A DNA stretch of 64,000 bases from Acidobacteriota bacterium (GTDB lineage Bacteria; Acidobacteriota; Terriglobia; Acidiferrales; UBA7541): NCBI GenBank assembly GCA_021324935.1, contig JAJPIE010000037.1, positions 62,001 through 126,000 of the forward strand, in the 5' to 3' direction. The notes beneath the pieces were generated by a model. That model was not told the origin of the DNA and did not search any database. It saw only the letters and a list, made by a program, of their open reading frames with translations. Shown here one piece after another: positions 29,019 through 40,418 of the stretch. Both the position numbers and the translations under genes were made by a program. How positions within the stretch are numbered: the first letter of the stretch is position 1; each line of letters begins with the position of its first letter.

Positions 29019-30277
29019 ATGCCTTATCTGATCCTGAAATCCGGAAAACGGCCCCCCGCCCGCGAGCGCCGTGCCATGGAAAACGGTCTGGCGCAGGCGT
29101 TTCTGACATTCACTCAGGCCGCCGGCTCTCTTGAAAAGTCCTACACATTGCTTCAGAACGAAGTCGAGCGGCTGCGCGGCGAACTCGAAAAAGCCAACGC
29201 GGATCTCGAACATAGTCTGGAAGAAAACACTCGCGTTCGCGCCTATCTGACCCAGGTGCTCGAAAACCTCCCGTGCGGCGTGGTGGTCACCGCCGGCGAA
29301 AGCCAATCCGTGCAATTCATGAATCCGCTCGCCCGCCGTTTGCTGCAGATTCCCCCGGAATGGAATGAAAACGCCGATTCACGCGCCCCCGAGCTCCTCG
29401 CGCGTCTCAAAGCCGAAGCTTCAAGCTCTTCCTCGCCTTCCGAATTCGAATGGTGCGAGCGCGGAAGGGATGGCAATCGGTATATCGGCATTTCCCGCGC
29501 AGACTTGACCGGGCACGCCGCCGAAGAAGCCTCGGATCGCATCTGGATTGTCCGCGACGTCACCGAAGAGAAGCGGCTTGCGGCGGAGCGAGAAGCCGCC
29601 CGCGAATCGGTGGCCTTGGCGGAAATCGCCACACTGCTGGCTCATGAAATCCGCAATCCTCTCGGCAGCATGGAACTTTTCACCGGTTTGCTTGCTGAAG
29701 CGGTTTCTCATTCGCCCGAGGCTCGCCAATGGGCCACTCATCTGCAAGCTGGACTGCGCTCGCTCTCCGCCACGGTAAATAACGTTCTGCAGTTTCACGC
29801 CAAGGCCGGGGTGCAATTGACGGCTGTGGATCTCGGCCGGCTCCTCGGCGAGATCACCGAATTTCTTCAACCCGTTGCCAAGCAGCGCGGCCAGCAGATG
29901 CGCTTTGAAAATGGAATCGGCAAGGTCTTCACCCAGGCCGATGCCAACCGCCTGAAGCAGGTCTTCCTGAATCTCGCCATGAACGGCTTCCGTGCCATGC
30001 CTCCGGGCGGCACACTGCGCGTTCGCATGAAGTGGGCGCCGCAGTTCCCCGGCGGGCTGGCCGAAATCGAAGTTCACGACGAAGGCCGCGGCATTCCCGG
30101 CGAGCTCCAGGAAAAAATTTTCGACGCGGGATTCACCACCACCCCGGGCAGCCCCGGGCTGGGCCTCGCCGTCTGCAAACGGATTGTCGAGCAGCATGGC
30201 GGCGCGATCTCCGTGCAGAGCCGTCCGAAGGAAGGAACCACATTCGCGATCGTGTTGCCGGTGTCAGGAGCGAAAGC

Positions 30278-30281
<4 letters not shown>
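29019..30281 (+). CDS. PAS-containing sensor histidine kinase (FlrB/FleS/AtoS-like)
   Basis: LAEIATLLAHEIRNPLGSMELF H-box; NLAMNGFRAMPPGG N-box; DEGRGIPGELQEKIFDAGFTTTPGSPGLGLAV. Confidence 0.9.
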
Positions 30282-31602
<1,321 letters not shown>

Positions 31603-31606
<4 letters not shown>

Positions 31607-31959
31607 GCTGGCTGGAATCCCAGAATCTCCGCGTTCTCGAACGCTTCCTCGACCTCTCCTCCATGCGGCAGACGCTGGTGAGCACCAATATCGCGAACGT
31701 CGATACGCCCGGCTACCACACGCGCGACGTCGATTTCCGCGGTGAACTGCAGCGCGCCATCGACAACGACGCGCCGGACCAGATGAGCCCCTTCGTGATG
31801 CCGGTGCGCGGACTCCTGGCGCGGCCCGATGGCAACAACGTCAATCCGGAACGCGAATCCTTGCTTCTTGCGCAAGTGCAACTCCAATTCAAGGCCGCGG
31901 CCGCGATCCTCAAGGCGCAGTTCGCGGAAATCAATACGGCGATTCGGGAGGGCCAATAA
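31603..31959 (+). CDS. flgB: Flagellar basal-body rod protein FlgB
   Basis: LDLSSMRQTLVSTNIANVDTPGYHTRDVDF. Confidence 0.95.
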
Positions 31960-31961
31960 TC

Positions 31962-32405
31962 ATGAACCTGTTTCGTGTACTCGAAATCAGCGGCTCGGCG
32001 TTGCTCGCCGAGCGCCTTCGTGCGGAAGTCACTGCTGCCAACCTGGCTAACGCCGAAACCACCAAGACGGAAACCGGCGGCCCCTACCAGCGGATGAACG
32101 TCGTTTTCGGCGCGCGTCCGGTGCCCTTCGGCGGTTTCAATGGCATGATGCTCGCCTCACTGGCCGATCTTCACGCCGAAGATGTCCGCGTCGTCAGCCT
32201 CGCGGCCGACAATACGCCGCCCGTTCGCCGTTTCGAGCCCGGCCATCCGGACGCCGATGCTCAGGGTTACGTTTCCTATCCGGCCATTAATCCCGCCGAG
32301 GAAATGGTCAACCTGATGGGAGCGGCGCGCTCTTACGAAATGAACGCTTCCGCCGTGGCGAGTACGAAAAACATGATCCAGGCGGCCATCACGATCCTGG
32401 GCTGA
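31962..32405 (+). CDS. flgC: Flagellar basal-body rod protein FlgC
   Basis: LEISGSALLAERLRAEVTAANLANAETTKTETGGPYQRMNVVF...YVSYPAINPAEEMVNLMGAARSYEMNASAVASTKNM. Confidence 0.95.
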   Translation: MNLFRVLEISGSALLAERLRAEVTAANLANAETTKTETGGPYQRMNVVFGARPVPFGGFNGMMLASLADLHAEDVRVVSLAADNTPPVRRFEPGHPDADAQGYVSYPAINPAEEMVNLMGAARSYEMNASAVASTKNMIQAAITILG

Positions 32406-32466
32406 ACCATAAATGACGAAAAATAAAATTTGCAAAGTTACGCAGTAAAAGGAAGGGAACCAAGTC

Positions 32467-32775
32467 ATGAGCAATCCAATTTCGGGAATTTTAGGCGGGG
32501 GAGCGGATTTCGGTGTTTCGTCCGCGCGGGGCCAGAGCAGCGATCCACAGGCCGGCGGCGAGTTCGTCAAGTCGCTTCAGGACGCCATGTCGGAAGTTGG
32601 CAACCTGCAGACCGAAGCGGATTCGCGCGTCAACCAGTTGCTGACCGGCAACGGCCAGGACGTGCACTCCGCCATGATCGCCGTCGAAAAGGCCAGCCTG
32701 GCCTTCGAAATGATGGTGCAGGTCCGCAACAAAATCGTGCAAGCCTACCAGCAAGTCTCTGGCATGCAGTTCTAA
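32467..32775 (+). CDS. fliE: Flagellar hook-basal body protein FliE
   Basis: HSAMIAVEKASLAFEMMVQVRNKIVQAYQQVSGMQF. Confidence 0.95.
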   Translation: MSNPISGILGGGADFGVSSARGQSSDPQAGGEFVKSLQDAMSEVGNLQTEADSRVNQLLTGNGQDVHSAMIAVEKASLAFEMMVQVRNKIVQAYQQVSGMQF

Positions 32776-32811
32776 CGCTTCGTTGCGCGCGGAAAGAGTT
32801 ACGTATAGGGC

Positions 32812-34452
32812 ATGGATAAATTTCTCGAACAGATCAAGAGCTTCGCCCTCGGCCTGACGCTGCGGCAGCGAATCATCCTTGTCGGCAGTGCCCTGTTGGT
32901 TGGCGCCATCGTCTGGGGATTTGCCGCCCTCGTGGCGCGGGGGGATTACAAGCCGCTCTATACCGGCATGTCGCCCGCCGATGCTCACGCGCTGTCGCAG
33001 CGGCTCTTGAACGCAAACATCGAGGCGGAACTCTCGAGTGACGGCACGGTGGTTCTGGTTCGCGCCAGTGACGTCGACAAAGCTCGGCTGGTCTCCACCG
33101 CGTCCGGCCCAATCTCCAGCGGCCGGATGGGCTTTGAACTCTTTGATAAGCCGAACTGGTCGGGCAGTGATTTCTCCGAAAAAGTGAATTATCAGCGTGC
33201 CGTTGAAGCAGAGCTCGAACGCACCATTCAGTCGATGGATGGGGTGGAAGGCGTCCGCGTTCATTTGGTCCTCCCGCGGGAATCGCTGTTCCTTGAACGC
33301 GAGCGGCCTGCCAAAGCCTCGGTAGTGCTCAAACTTCGCGGCACGCGCCTCACCGATCAACTCGCTCTTCCTATCGCCAACCTTGTCGCCAGCTCCTGGG
33401 ACGGGCTCACGCCTCAAAATGTCACCGTGGTGACCACCGACGGGCAGATTCCCTCGCTTGGCCAGGGTCATCTCCTCGCAGGCAACGGCAGCAATGCGGA
33501 TCTCGAAACAATCCTCGCGGAACGTCTGGTGCAAACGCTTGCCCCCGTCGTGGGCGGCGAACATATCAAATCGAGCATCACCCTGGACTATGATCCCACC
33601 TCCGGTGAAAGCACCGAGGAAATCTACGACCCGAAGAACTCTGCGGTGCTGAGCTCGCAGATTTCCAACGAATCGGTTGGGGATCTCGAACCTGCCGGCA
33701 TTCCCGGCACCCCCAGCAACACGCCGAATTCGCAATCGAATCCCGCGGCGGCTGCGGCGGCGAAAACGAACTCCACCACCCAGGGAATTCACAGCGAAAG
33801 CCAGACCTTTGCCGTCAGTCACACCACGCGCCACCTGATTGAGCCCTCCGGCCGTGTAAAGCGCATGGCCGCGGCGATCCTCATCGACGACGTCATCGAA
33901 TCCAAGACCGAAAACGGAAAAACCACGGAAACGCGCCGCAAACGCACGCCGGAAGAAATGAAGCAGATCGAGGACCTTGCCAAGGCCGCCATCGGCTTCG
34001 ACCCGCAGCGCGGAGACCTCTTCTCTTTGCAAAACATTTCGTTCGTTCAGGCGCCGCCGGAAACACCTGCCCCCGCGAATAAGGTCCAGAAAGTCATGAC
34101 CTTTGTCGAACGCTGGACGGGCGTGCTACGCTACGCGGTTCTCTTCGTAATCTTCCTGCTTGTTTACCTGCTCGTGTTGCGGCCGGTGCAGAAGCAGGTC
34201 CTCGGTATTTTGAAGCACCCAGGACAATTCGCTCTCCCGCAAGGCGCCAACGCGGGGTTGCTCCCGGAGGGCGCGGCGGACGCGGCTGGAAACGCATCCG
34301 CTCGCGGTACCCCGGGCGAAACAACGGGGGGCGAAGTCGCCGACACCATTCGGCTCAAGAAAGAACTGGTCACCCGGGTGAAGGCGGATCCTGAATCGGC
34401 CAGCCGCTTGCTCCAATCGTGGGTGCGTGAATCGGGGACTAAAACAACGTGA
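32812..34452 (+). CDS. fliF: Flagellar MS-ring protein FliF
   Basis: DYKPLYTGMSPADAHALSQRLLNANIEAELSSDGTVVLVRASDVDKARL...NYQRAVEAELERTIQSMDGVEGVRVHLVLP. Confidence 0.96.
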   Translation: MDKFLEQIKSFALGLTLRQRIILVGSALLVGAIVWGFAALVARGDYKPLYTGMSPADAHALSQRLLNANIEAELSSDGTVVLVRASDVDKARLVSTASGPISSGRMGFELFDKPNWSGSDFSEKVNYQRAVEAELERTIQSMDGVEGVRVHLVLPRESLFLERERPAKASVVLKLRGTRLTDQLALPIANLVASSWDGLTPQNVTVVTTDGQIPSLGQGHLLAGNGSNADLETILAERLVQTLAPVVGGEHIKSSITLDYDPTSGESTEEIYDPKNSAVLSSQISNESVGDLEPAGIPGTPSNTPNSQSNPAAAAAAKTNSTTQGIHSESQTFAVSHTTRHLIEPSGRVKRMAAAILIDDVIESKTENGKTTETRRKRTPEEMKQIEDLAKAAIGFDPQRGDLFSLQNISFVQAPPETPAPANKVQKVMTFVERWTGVLRYAVLFVIFLLVYLLVLRPVQKQVLGILKHPGQFALPQGANAGLLPEGAADAAGNASARGTPGETTGGEVADTIRLKKELVTRVKADPESASRLLQSWVRESGTKTT

Positions 34453-35465
34453 TCGAAGAACAGAACATTCCCGGAAAACGTAAAGCCGCCATCTTGATGG
34501 TGTTGCTGGGCGATGAAGTCGCCGCCGCTGTTTACAAAAATCTCCCCGACGCTGAAATCCGCCTCATCACAGAAGAGATCGCGGATCTCGAATACATTTC
34601 GCCGGAGCTCGCCTCCAGCGTCCTCCATGAATATCACCGCCTCACATTGACGCAAGACTATCTCGCGCAAGGCGGTCACGATTATGCCAGCAAATTGTTG
34701 ATCAAAGCCTTTGGCAGGGAAGCCGCGGAACAGTTGCTGGAAGAGGTTGGCCGCGCCCAGGAAGCCAACGCCCAGAATCTCGACACGCTGCAGAAGACCG
34801 ACCCGCACCAATTGGCGAAATTTATCCAGGGTGAGCATCCGCAAACCATCGCCCTGGTCCTCGCCCACCTGAACACCAAGGTTGCCCGCATGGTCTTGAT
34901 GATGCTCCCGGAAAAAGTTCGCGGGCAGGCTGTCAAACGCCTTGCGCAGATGCAGCAATTTTCGCCAGAGATGGTCAAGAAAATCGCCGTTGTCCTGCAC
35001 AAGAGGCTTTCCACTCTCGGCTCTCAGAGCCGCCGCGCCTATGGAGGCGTGAAAGCCGTTGCCGAACTCCTCAACCAGATCGATCAGGAGGCCACCAGCA
35101 CGATACTCGAAACCATCGAACAGGATAATGCGCAGCTTGCAACCACAATCCGCAACCTCATGTTCACTTTCGACGACTTCCTCGAAGTCCCCGACACCGG
35201 CATCCGCGAACTCCTCGGCCAGGTGGACAAGAAAACTCTCGCCACCGCCCTGAAAGGCGCTTCTGAAGACCTCAAGAATCACATCTTCAAGTGCATGTCT
35301 TCTCGCGCCGTCGAAATGCTCAAGGAAGATATGGACGTGCTCGGCCCCGTCCGTGGACGCGACGTCCAGAACGCCAAGCACGAAATCGTTGCCGTTGCGC
35401 GCCGCCTCGAAGGCGAGGGCAAACTCGTCCTGAAACAAGAGCAGGAGGACTCGTATGTCGTTTGA
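34449..35465 (+). CDS. fliG: Flagellar motor switch protein FliG
   Basis: GKRKAAILMVLLGDEVAAAVYKNLPDAEI...EHPQTIALVLAHLNTKVARMVLMMLPEKVRGQAVKRLA...MFTFDDFLEVPDTGIRELL. Confidence 0.97.
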   Translation: MIEEQNIPGKRKAAILMVLLGDEVAAAVYKNLPDAEIRLITEEIADLEYISPELASSVLHEYHRLTLTQDYLAQGGHDYASKLLIKAFGREAAEQLLEEVGRAQEANAQNLDTLQKTDPHQLAKFIQGEHPQTIALVLAHLNTKVARMVLMMLPEKVRGQAVKRLAQMQQFSPEMVKKIAVVLHKRLSTLGSQSRRAYGGVKAVAELLNQIDQEATSTILETIEQDNAQLATTIRNLMFTFDDFLEVPDTGIRELLGQVDKKTLATALKGASEDLKNHIFKCMSSRAVEMLKEDMDVLGPVRGRDVQNAKHEIVAVARRLEGEGKLVLKQEQEDSYVV

Positions 35466-36099
35466 GTCCTCCGTGAAGGGCGCCGAGACGCTTCAGACCG
35501 AACCTTTTCACTACTCCTCCGGCGGGGAAAACGGCAATGGCGGCAACGGCGACGGCTTCTTGAACACCGCCGATGGCAAACTCCGCGCCGAGCAAATCGA
35601 ACGCGAAGCCTACGAACGCGGATTCCGTGACGGCGAACAACGCGGCCGCCTCGCGTTTGACGCCAAGGCCTCAAGCCTTCAATCGGGCATCGCGCAAGCG
35701 CTCTCCGCCTTCGGCAAAGAGCGCGAACAGTATTTCAACCGCATCGAAATCGAAGTGGTGCAACTCGCTTTGGCCATCGCTCGAAAAATCTTGCACCGTG
35801 AATCGCAGATTGATCCGCTGCTGCTCACCGGCCTTGTTCACGTCGCCTTGGAAAAGCTCGATGCCGGCACCCGCACCCGCTTGCGCGCGAATCCCGCGGA
35901 CATCCACTTCTGGAACGAATACTTCGCCCAGCACGGCGGCGACAAATCTCCGGAGTTGATCGGCGACCCGGCGTTGAAGCACGGCGAATGCGCGCTGGAA
36001 ACCGAAGTCGGCAGCACGCAAATCAGCCTGGAAACCCAACTCAAGGAAATCGAACAGGGTTTTTTTGACCTGCTGGAGCAGCGACCGCGGACGCAGTGA
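35455..36099 (+). CDS. fliH: Flagellar assembly protein FliH
   Basis: EREAYERGFRDGEQRGR...YFNRIEIEVVQLALAIARKILHRESQIDPLLLTGLVHVALEKL; position between fliG and fliI. Confidence 0.9.
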   Translation: MSFESSVKGAETLQTEPFHYSSGGENGNGGNGDGFLNTADGKLRAEQIEREAYERGFRDGEQRGRLAFDAKASSLQSGIAQALSAFGKEREQYFNRIEIEVVQLALAIARKILHRESQIDPLLLTGLVHVALEKLDAGTRTRLRANPADIHFWNEYFAQHGGDKSPELIGDPALKHGECALETEVGSTQISLETQLKEIEQGFFDLLEQRPRTQ

Positions 36100-37412
36100 T
36101 GCCGGAACAACGCGATCTCAAACCTTTTTTGCGCAGGCTCGAGGACTTCTCGACGCTGCGCTGGACTGGCCGTGTGACCAAAGCCGTCGGACATCTGGTC
36201 GAATCCGACGGTCCGTTCTGCAGCGTCGGCGAAGGCTGCGCCATTCTCACGGAGGACGGCAGCGTCTTTTCCGGTGAAATTGTCGGCTTTCGCGGGCGTT
36301 CCGTGCTTTCCATGCCGCTGGAACGCCCCAGTGGCATCCGTTATGGCGACCGCATCGTCACCCGCGGCACGCATCCCTCGTTGCGCGTTGGCCCCGAAGT
36401 TCTGGGCCGCGTGATCGATGGGTCGGGCAAAGCGCTCGATGATCTGCCGCCCTACCGCGCGCGCGAATATTGGCCGCTCCACGGTGATCCTCCGCCGCCT
36501 CTCAACCGCCAACCCATTCGCGAACCCCTTGGCTGCGGCATCCGTGCCATCGACGGCATGCTGACCTGCGGCCGCGGACAACGCGTCGGTATCTTCGGAG
36601 GCAGCGGCGTTGGGAAAAGTACGCTCATCGGCATGATGACTCGGGGTACCAGCGCCGATCTCACGGTCCTTGCCCTGGTCGGCGAACGCGGCAGGGAAGT
36701 CCGGGAATTTCTCGAAGATGCGATTGGCGAAGACGGGCTCGCTCGTTCGGTCGTCGTCGTTTCCACCTCCGACCAGTCTCCGCTGTTGCGCATTCGCGCG
36801 GCGCTGGCCGCCACCACCGTAGCCGAATATTTTAGTGCGCAGGGCAAAAATGTCTTGCTCGTCGTGGATTCACTCACGCGATTCGCCATGGCCCAGCGCG
36901 AAATCGGCCTCGCCGCCGGCGAACCGCCCACCGCCAAAGGCTACACGCCTTCGGTCTTCACGCTGCTGGCTCGACTGATTGAACGCGCTGGAAATTTCGG
37001 AAGCGGAAGCATCACCGCCTTCTATACCGTGCTCATGGAAGGCGACGACCAGCAGGATCCGCTCGTTGACGCCGTCCGCGCGCTTCTGGATGGTCACATC
37101 ATGCTCGACCGAAAACTCAACTCCAAAGGCCATTATCCGCCGATCGCCGTTCTCGACAGCTTGAGCCGCTTGATGTCCGCCGTTTGCGCGAAAGAGCATC
37201 TCGAAAAGGCCCGCCGCTTGCGCGAATTGCTCGCTGCCTACGCCGCATCCGAAGATCTCGTCCGCATCGGCGCGTACCAAAAAGGCGTAGACGTCACGCT
37301 CGACCGCGCCCTTGCCGCTTTGCCCGCCATCACCGCATTCCTTCAGCAGAAAAAGGGCGACGCAGCATCCTTCGCGGATGCCGTAAGCGCGCTGATGACC
37401 CTGCCCGGATAG
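36099..37412 (+). CDS. fliI: Flagellum-specific ATPase FliI
   Basis: GQRVGIFGGSGVGKSTLIGMMTRGTSADLTVLALVGERGREVREFLEDAIG; LVVDSLTRFAMAQREIGLAAGEPPTAKGYTPSVF. Confidence 0.97.
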   Translation: MPEQRDLKPFLRRLEDFSTLRWTGRVTKAVGHLVESDGPFCSVGEGCAILTEDGSVFSGEIVGFRGRSVLSMPLERPSGIRYGDRIVTRGTHPSLRVGPEVLGRVIDGSGKALDDLPPYRAREYWPLHGDPPPPLNRQPIREPLGCGIRAIDGMLTCGRGQRVGIFGGSGVGKSTLIGMMTRGTSADLTVLALVGERGREVREFLEDAIGEDGLARSVVVVSTSDQSPLLRIRAALAATTVAEYFSAQGKNVLLVVDSLTRFAMAQREIGLAAGEPPTAKGYTPSVFTLLARLIERAGNFGSGSITAFYTVLMEGDDQQDPLVDAVRALLDGHIMLDRKLNSKGHYPPIAVLDSLSRLMSAVCAKEHLEKARRLRELLAAYAASEDLVRIGAYQKGVDVTLDRALAALPAITAFLQQKKGDAASFADAVSALMTLPG

Positions 37413-37416
37413 GCAC

Positions 37417-37860
37417 ATGGCGTTTCAATTTCGCCTCGAGTCCGTTTTGCGCCTGCAGCGCAGCCTGGAGAAGCAGGAAGAAAATCGTCTGCTTGCCTTG
37501 GTTGCCCAAGTGGCAGCCTTTCGCAACGAAATGAACGCCTGGGAGGAAGAGCGCCGCCGCCGCAAGCGCCAGGCCGCGGAAGAAATGAATTCCGGCAGCA
37601 CCGCCGCCGCTCTTTCCCTCACCGAGGAGTGGGACCTCCGTGTCACTCGCAAGCAACAGGAGCTTGCCTCTAAACTGCTGCAAGCCGAGGAAGCACGCCG
37701 CGCCCAGGTCGCAAAGGTCCAGCAGGAGCGCCAGAAGCGAGAAGTTCTCGAGGGCTTGAAAGATCGTCTGCGAACCGTCCAGAATCGGGAAGAGTTGCGC
37801 CGCATTCAGCAGGTCCTTGACGATATGCACCTGACTCGCGCCTTTCACTTCAAGGGCTGA
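37417..37860 (+). CDS. fliJ: Flagellar FliJ protein
   Basis: FQFRLESVLRLQRSLEKQEENRLLALVAQ; coiled coil, immediately after fliI. Confidence 0.9.
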   Translation: MAFQFRLESVLRLQRSLEKQEENRLLALVAQVAAFRNEMNAWEEERRRRKRQAAEEMNSGSTAAALSLTEEWDLRVTRKQQELASKLLQAEEARRAQVAKVQQERQKREVLEGLKDRLRTVQNREELRRIQQVLDDMHLTRAFHFKG

Positions 37861-37864
37861 TCCC

Positions 37865-37901
37865 ATTTGCCGGTTGCCTGGGCAAACCTTGCCGGGCAAA
37901 T
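37865..37901. terminator. Inverted repeat after fliJ (ATTTGCC...GGCAAAT with a nested TGCC/GGCA)
   Basis: 7-bp arms at 37865-37871 and 37895-37901 at the start of the 188-bp gap before fliK. Confidence 0.35.
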
Positions 37902-38000
37902 CGTGCAATCCGCCATCGCCCCGGATAAGGCCATCCTCAGAATTCCTTCCAAGTCTCTTCGACAGAATTAGATAACCAGACTCAATCCTCGGAAACTATT

Positions 38001-38016
38001 TGGCCAGCGTTGTGCA
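38001..38016 (+). promoter_or_regulatory. Sigma54-type element TGGCCAGCGTTGTGCA upstream of fliK
   Basis: GG-N10-GC spacing, TGGC and GCA conserved, three mismatches; 33 bp before the ATG at 38049. Confidence 0.45.
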
Positions 38017-38048
38017 CTATGGCTTGCCTGGGAGGGGGAAGAGACGCG

Positions 38049-39968
38049 ATGAACGCAGCACCTATTTCGATGAATCCAGCCGCAAGTGCGGGGGACACTG
38101 CTGCGAACGCACAGTCCGACAGATCATCGGGGTTGCCTGGGTTCGCACAGGTGTTTGCGGAGAAACAGTCCGCCCCCGCTGCCGCAAAACCAATTGCTTC
38201 CTCGACCAATTCGGCGGCCCAGAATGCTCTCAGCTCTCCGGACGAGTCTCAGCGCCAAACGAAGAACGCAGCTTCTTCGTCTCCGGTTGCGGCCGCGGAA
38301 TCGCAAACTGCATCTGCCGCAACGACAGGCACAACTCAGGGAGCTCCGAAAAAAAGCGACCCAAAAACGAAAGCATCGGATGCCGCAGCCAAGCAAGACG
38401 CTGCCGCCCTCGCCGCCATAGGAGCGCTTGCGTCCTTGTTTGGGATGGCCCCGGCTGTGTTGCCCGTGCCGCTCCAGATCACGAGCGTGCCCCCGGCAAA
38501 TTCCAAGCCCGCCGATTGCGGAAAAAATGCTGCTCCTTCGGCTGCCACAAGTGCAACGCCAGCCGCGGCGGCGTCAAGCAACGCGCTACCTGCGCAGCAG
38601 AACGCACAACCGGCTACGGCAAATCCCCCGGTAGCCAGCCCGCTGCCAAGTCTCCCGTTACCCAACTCGAGCGGTTCGAACGCCGCGAATCCCGCGGCAG
38701 CGCCAGACTTTTCGGTTGTTACCTCAGCCAACGCCACTCAACAAAGTACCGAGAATCCAAACAGAGCCCTTGCTCAACCCTCGTGCGCACCAACAACGTC
38801 CGCGGGGCCCGACGGACCGGTCGTGACGCCTGCGTCCGTACTCGCCTCCGGCGAGATTGCCTCGCAGGCCCCGCCATCCGCTAACGATCTCTCCTCTAAC
38901 AATCCGGCAAACGAACCTGCATCCCCCGTCCCCACTGCGAAGAGTGTCAACAACTCCGCCAAATCCCAGCCGGGGGTTCCGGCCGCGCACAAGGGAACGA
39001 TTGCGGAGATTTTTCGTGAATTGGTTTCAGCCGCCGGAAAAACTATGGATGCGGTGGCACACGTCAGCGTAACCGCAGCGAAGGATGTGATCGGGGCCAT
39101 TAAAGAGAAGAGCCAAGATGCAAACGCGGCAGTGCCGTCTGTGCTTTCCAATGCGCAGCGTCAGAGTGAGGCTGCGGCCAATGCCAAGCAGGACCCATCC
39201 ATCCCCGCTGCGTCTGCAACTCCGGTAACGGGAAATCCTCCGAGAAATAGCAGCACATCGAGCGACGACACTGGCAAAAACGACACGACCAGCGGCGATC
39301 ACACCAGCTCCAATACAGACGCCAAAGCGAATACCCGCAGCTTTACTGTGGATACAGGCGCGCCCCAGCCGCAATCGAATGCTGTCAATTTCGCTGGCAG
39401 CGCGGCAATGGGCATCTCCGCGTCCGCCTCAGCGAAAGAATCGGCAACTAGCACGAAGCCAGCCACCGCAGACGCCGCCGGCGGCAATGGCGCGGCGCCG
39501 GCCGAAACCGACGAATCGAAACTGCCGTCTGTCGATTCCAAGGTCATCAATGTTGCGCAGTTCAGCGGCAACAACGCTCATTCTCAAGTTCGCATCGCCA
39601 TGCAGGCCGATGAGCTTGGCCAGGTCGAGCTGCACGCCACTGTCAGCGGCCAACAGGTCGGCGCCGCAATCACCGTGGAGAAAAAAGAAGCTCACGCGGC
39701 CATGGCCGTTGAGCTTCCTTCCTTGCAGCAGGCGCTGGAAGAGAAAAATCTTCGCGTCAGCGAGGTGGTGCTTATGCAGAGCGCCTTGCACTCCACCGCA
39801 GGCGATGCCGGCAACGGCGGCAACGCCGCGCCGCAGCAGCGTCCCAATCCCGTGACTCAGAACTATCAGCAGTCCGGGCGGGAAACCTCGTATACAAGCG
39901 CACCGGCAGCAACTTTGGAAAGTACGAGCCCATTCGATGATTCCGGCCGGCTCAGCGTAAGAGTTTGA
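38049..39968 (+). CDS. fliK: Flagellar hook-length control protein FliK
   Basis: Long Ala/Ser/Asn/Pro-rich region, C-terminal Flg_hook domain HSQVRIAMQADELGQVELHATVSGQQVGAAITVEKKEAHAAMAVELPSLQQALEEKNLRVSEVVL. Confidence 0.9.
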   Translation: MNAAPISMNPAASAGDTAANAQSDRSSGLPGFAQVFAEKQSAPAAAKPIASSTNSAAQNALSSPDESQRQTKNAASSSPVAAAESQTASAATTGTTQGAPKKSDPKTKASDAAAKQDAAALAAIGALASLFGMAPAVLPVPLQITSVPPANSKPADCGKNAAPSAATSATPAAAASSNALPAQQNAQPATANPPVASPLPSLPLPNSSGSNAANPAAAPDFSVVTSANATQQSTENPNRALAQPSCAPTTSAGPDGPVVTPASVLASGEIASQAPPSANDLSSNNPANEPASPVPTAKSVNNSAKSQPGVPAAHKGTIAEIFRELVSAAGKTMDAVAHVSVTAAKDVIGAIKEKSQDANAAVPSVLSNAQRQSEAAANAKQDPSIPAASATPVTGNPPRNSSTSSDDTGKNDTTSGDHTSSNTDAKANTRSFTVDTGAPQPQSNAVNFAGSAAMGISASASAKESATSTKPATADAAGGNGAAPAETDESKLPSVDSKVINVAQFSGNNAHSQVRIAMQADELGQVELHATVSGQQVGAAITVEKKEAHAAMAVELPSLQQALEEKNLRVSEVVLMQSALHSTAGDAGNGGNAAPQQRPNPVTQNYQQSGRETSYTSAPAATLESTSPFDDSGRLSVRV

Positions 39969-39977
39969 GGAGAAAAT

Positions 39978-40406
39978 ATGAGCTCAATCACAAATCCGTT
40001 GTTCGGTTCACCGGCGAGCACCAATGCATCGGGAGCAAGCGGAACCTCCGGCAGCAATTCCAACGCCCCCAGCAACCAGCTCAATGCCAATTCTTTCATC
40101 TCGCTGTTGACGGCAGAGCTGCAGGCACAGGACCCGACGAATCCCATGAATCCCCAGGACATGATGAATCAGCTCGTCTCCATGAACTCGTTGCAGGCCC
40201 TGCTGAACATTCAGCAGATTCTTTCCACCGCCACCGGCGTCAATCCGGCAGCCACCAGCGGCTCCAGCAATTCCTCGCAAGGGGCGAGCTCTTCGCGCGC
40301 AGCACAGGAAATGGCCGCGCGTACCGTGCCCGGCCCCAGCAATTCGAATCACGACGCAATTTTCCAAAGCAATTTACTCGCGGCTTCCGGGCCGTCGATT
40401 CAATAA
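39978..40406 (+). CDS. flgD: Flagellar hook assembly scaffold FlgD
   Basis: NSFISLLTAELQAQDPTNPMNPQDMMNQLVSMNSLQALLNIQQ. Confidence 0.92.
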   Translation: MSSITNPLFGSPASTNASGASGTSGSNSNAPSNQLNANSFISLLTAELQAQDPTNPMNPQDMMNQLVSMNSLQALLNIQQILSTATGVNPAATSGSSNSSQGASSSRAAQEMAARTVPGPSNSNHDAIFQSNLLAASGPSIQ

Positions 40407-40418
40407 AAGGAGAAGCAA

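Noticed and set aside
32491-34032. 513-aa minus-strand ORF opposite fliE/fliF
   Set aside because: Shadow ORF of fliF; no recognisable domain
38000-38884. 294-aa plus-strand ORF in a second frame of fliK
   Set aside because: Overprinting frame within the low-complexity fliK region; Arg/Cys-rich, no motif
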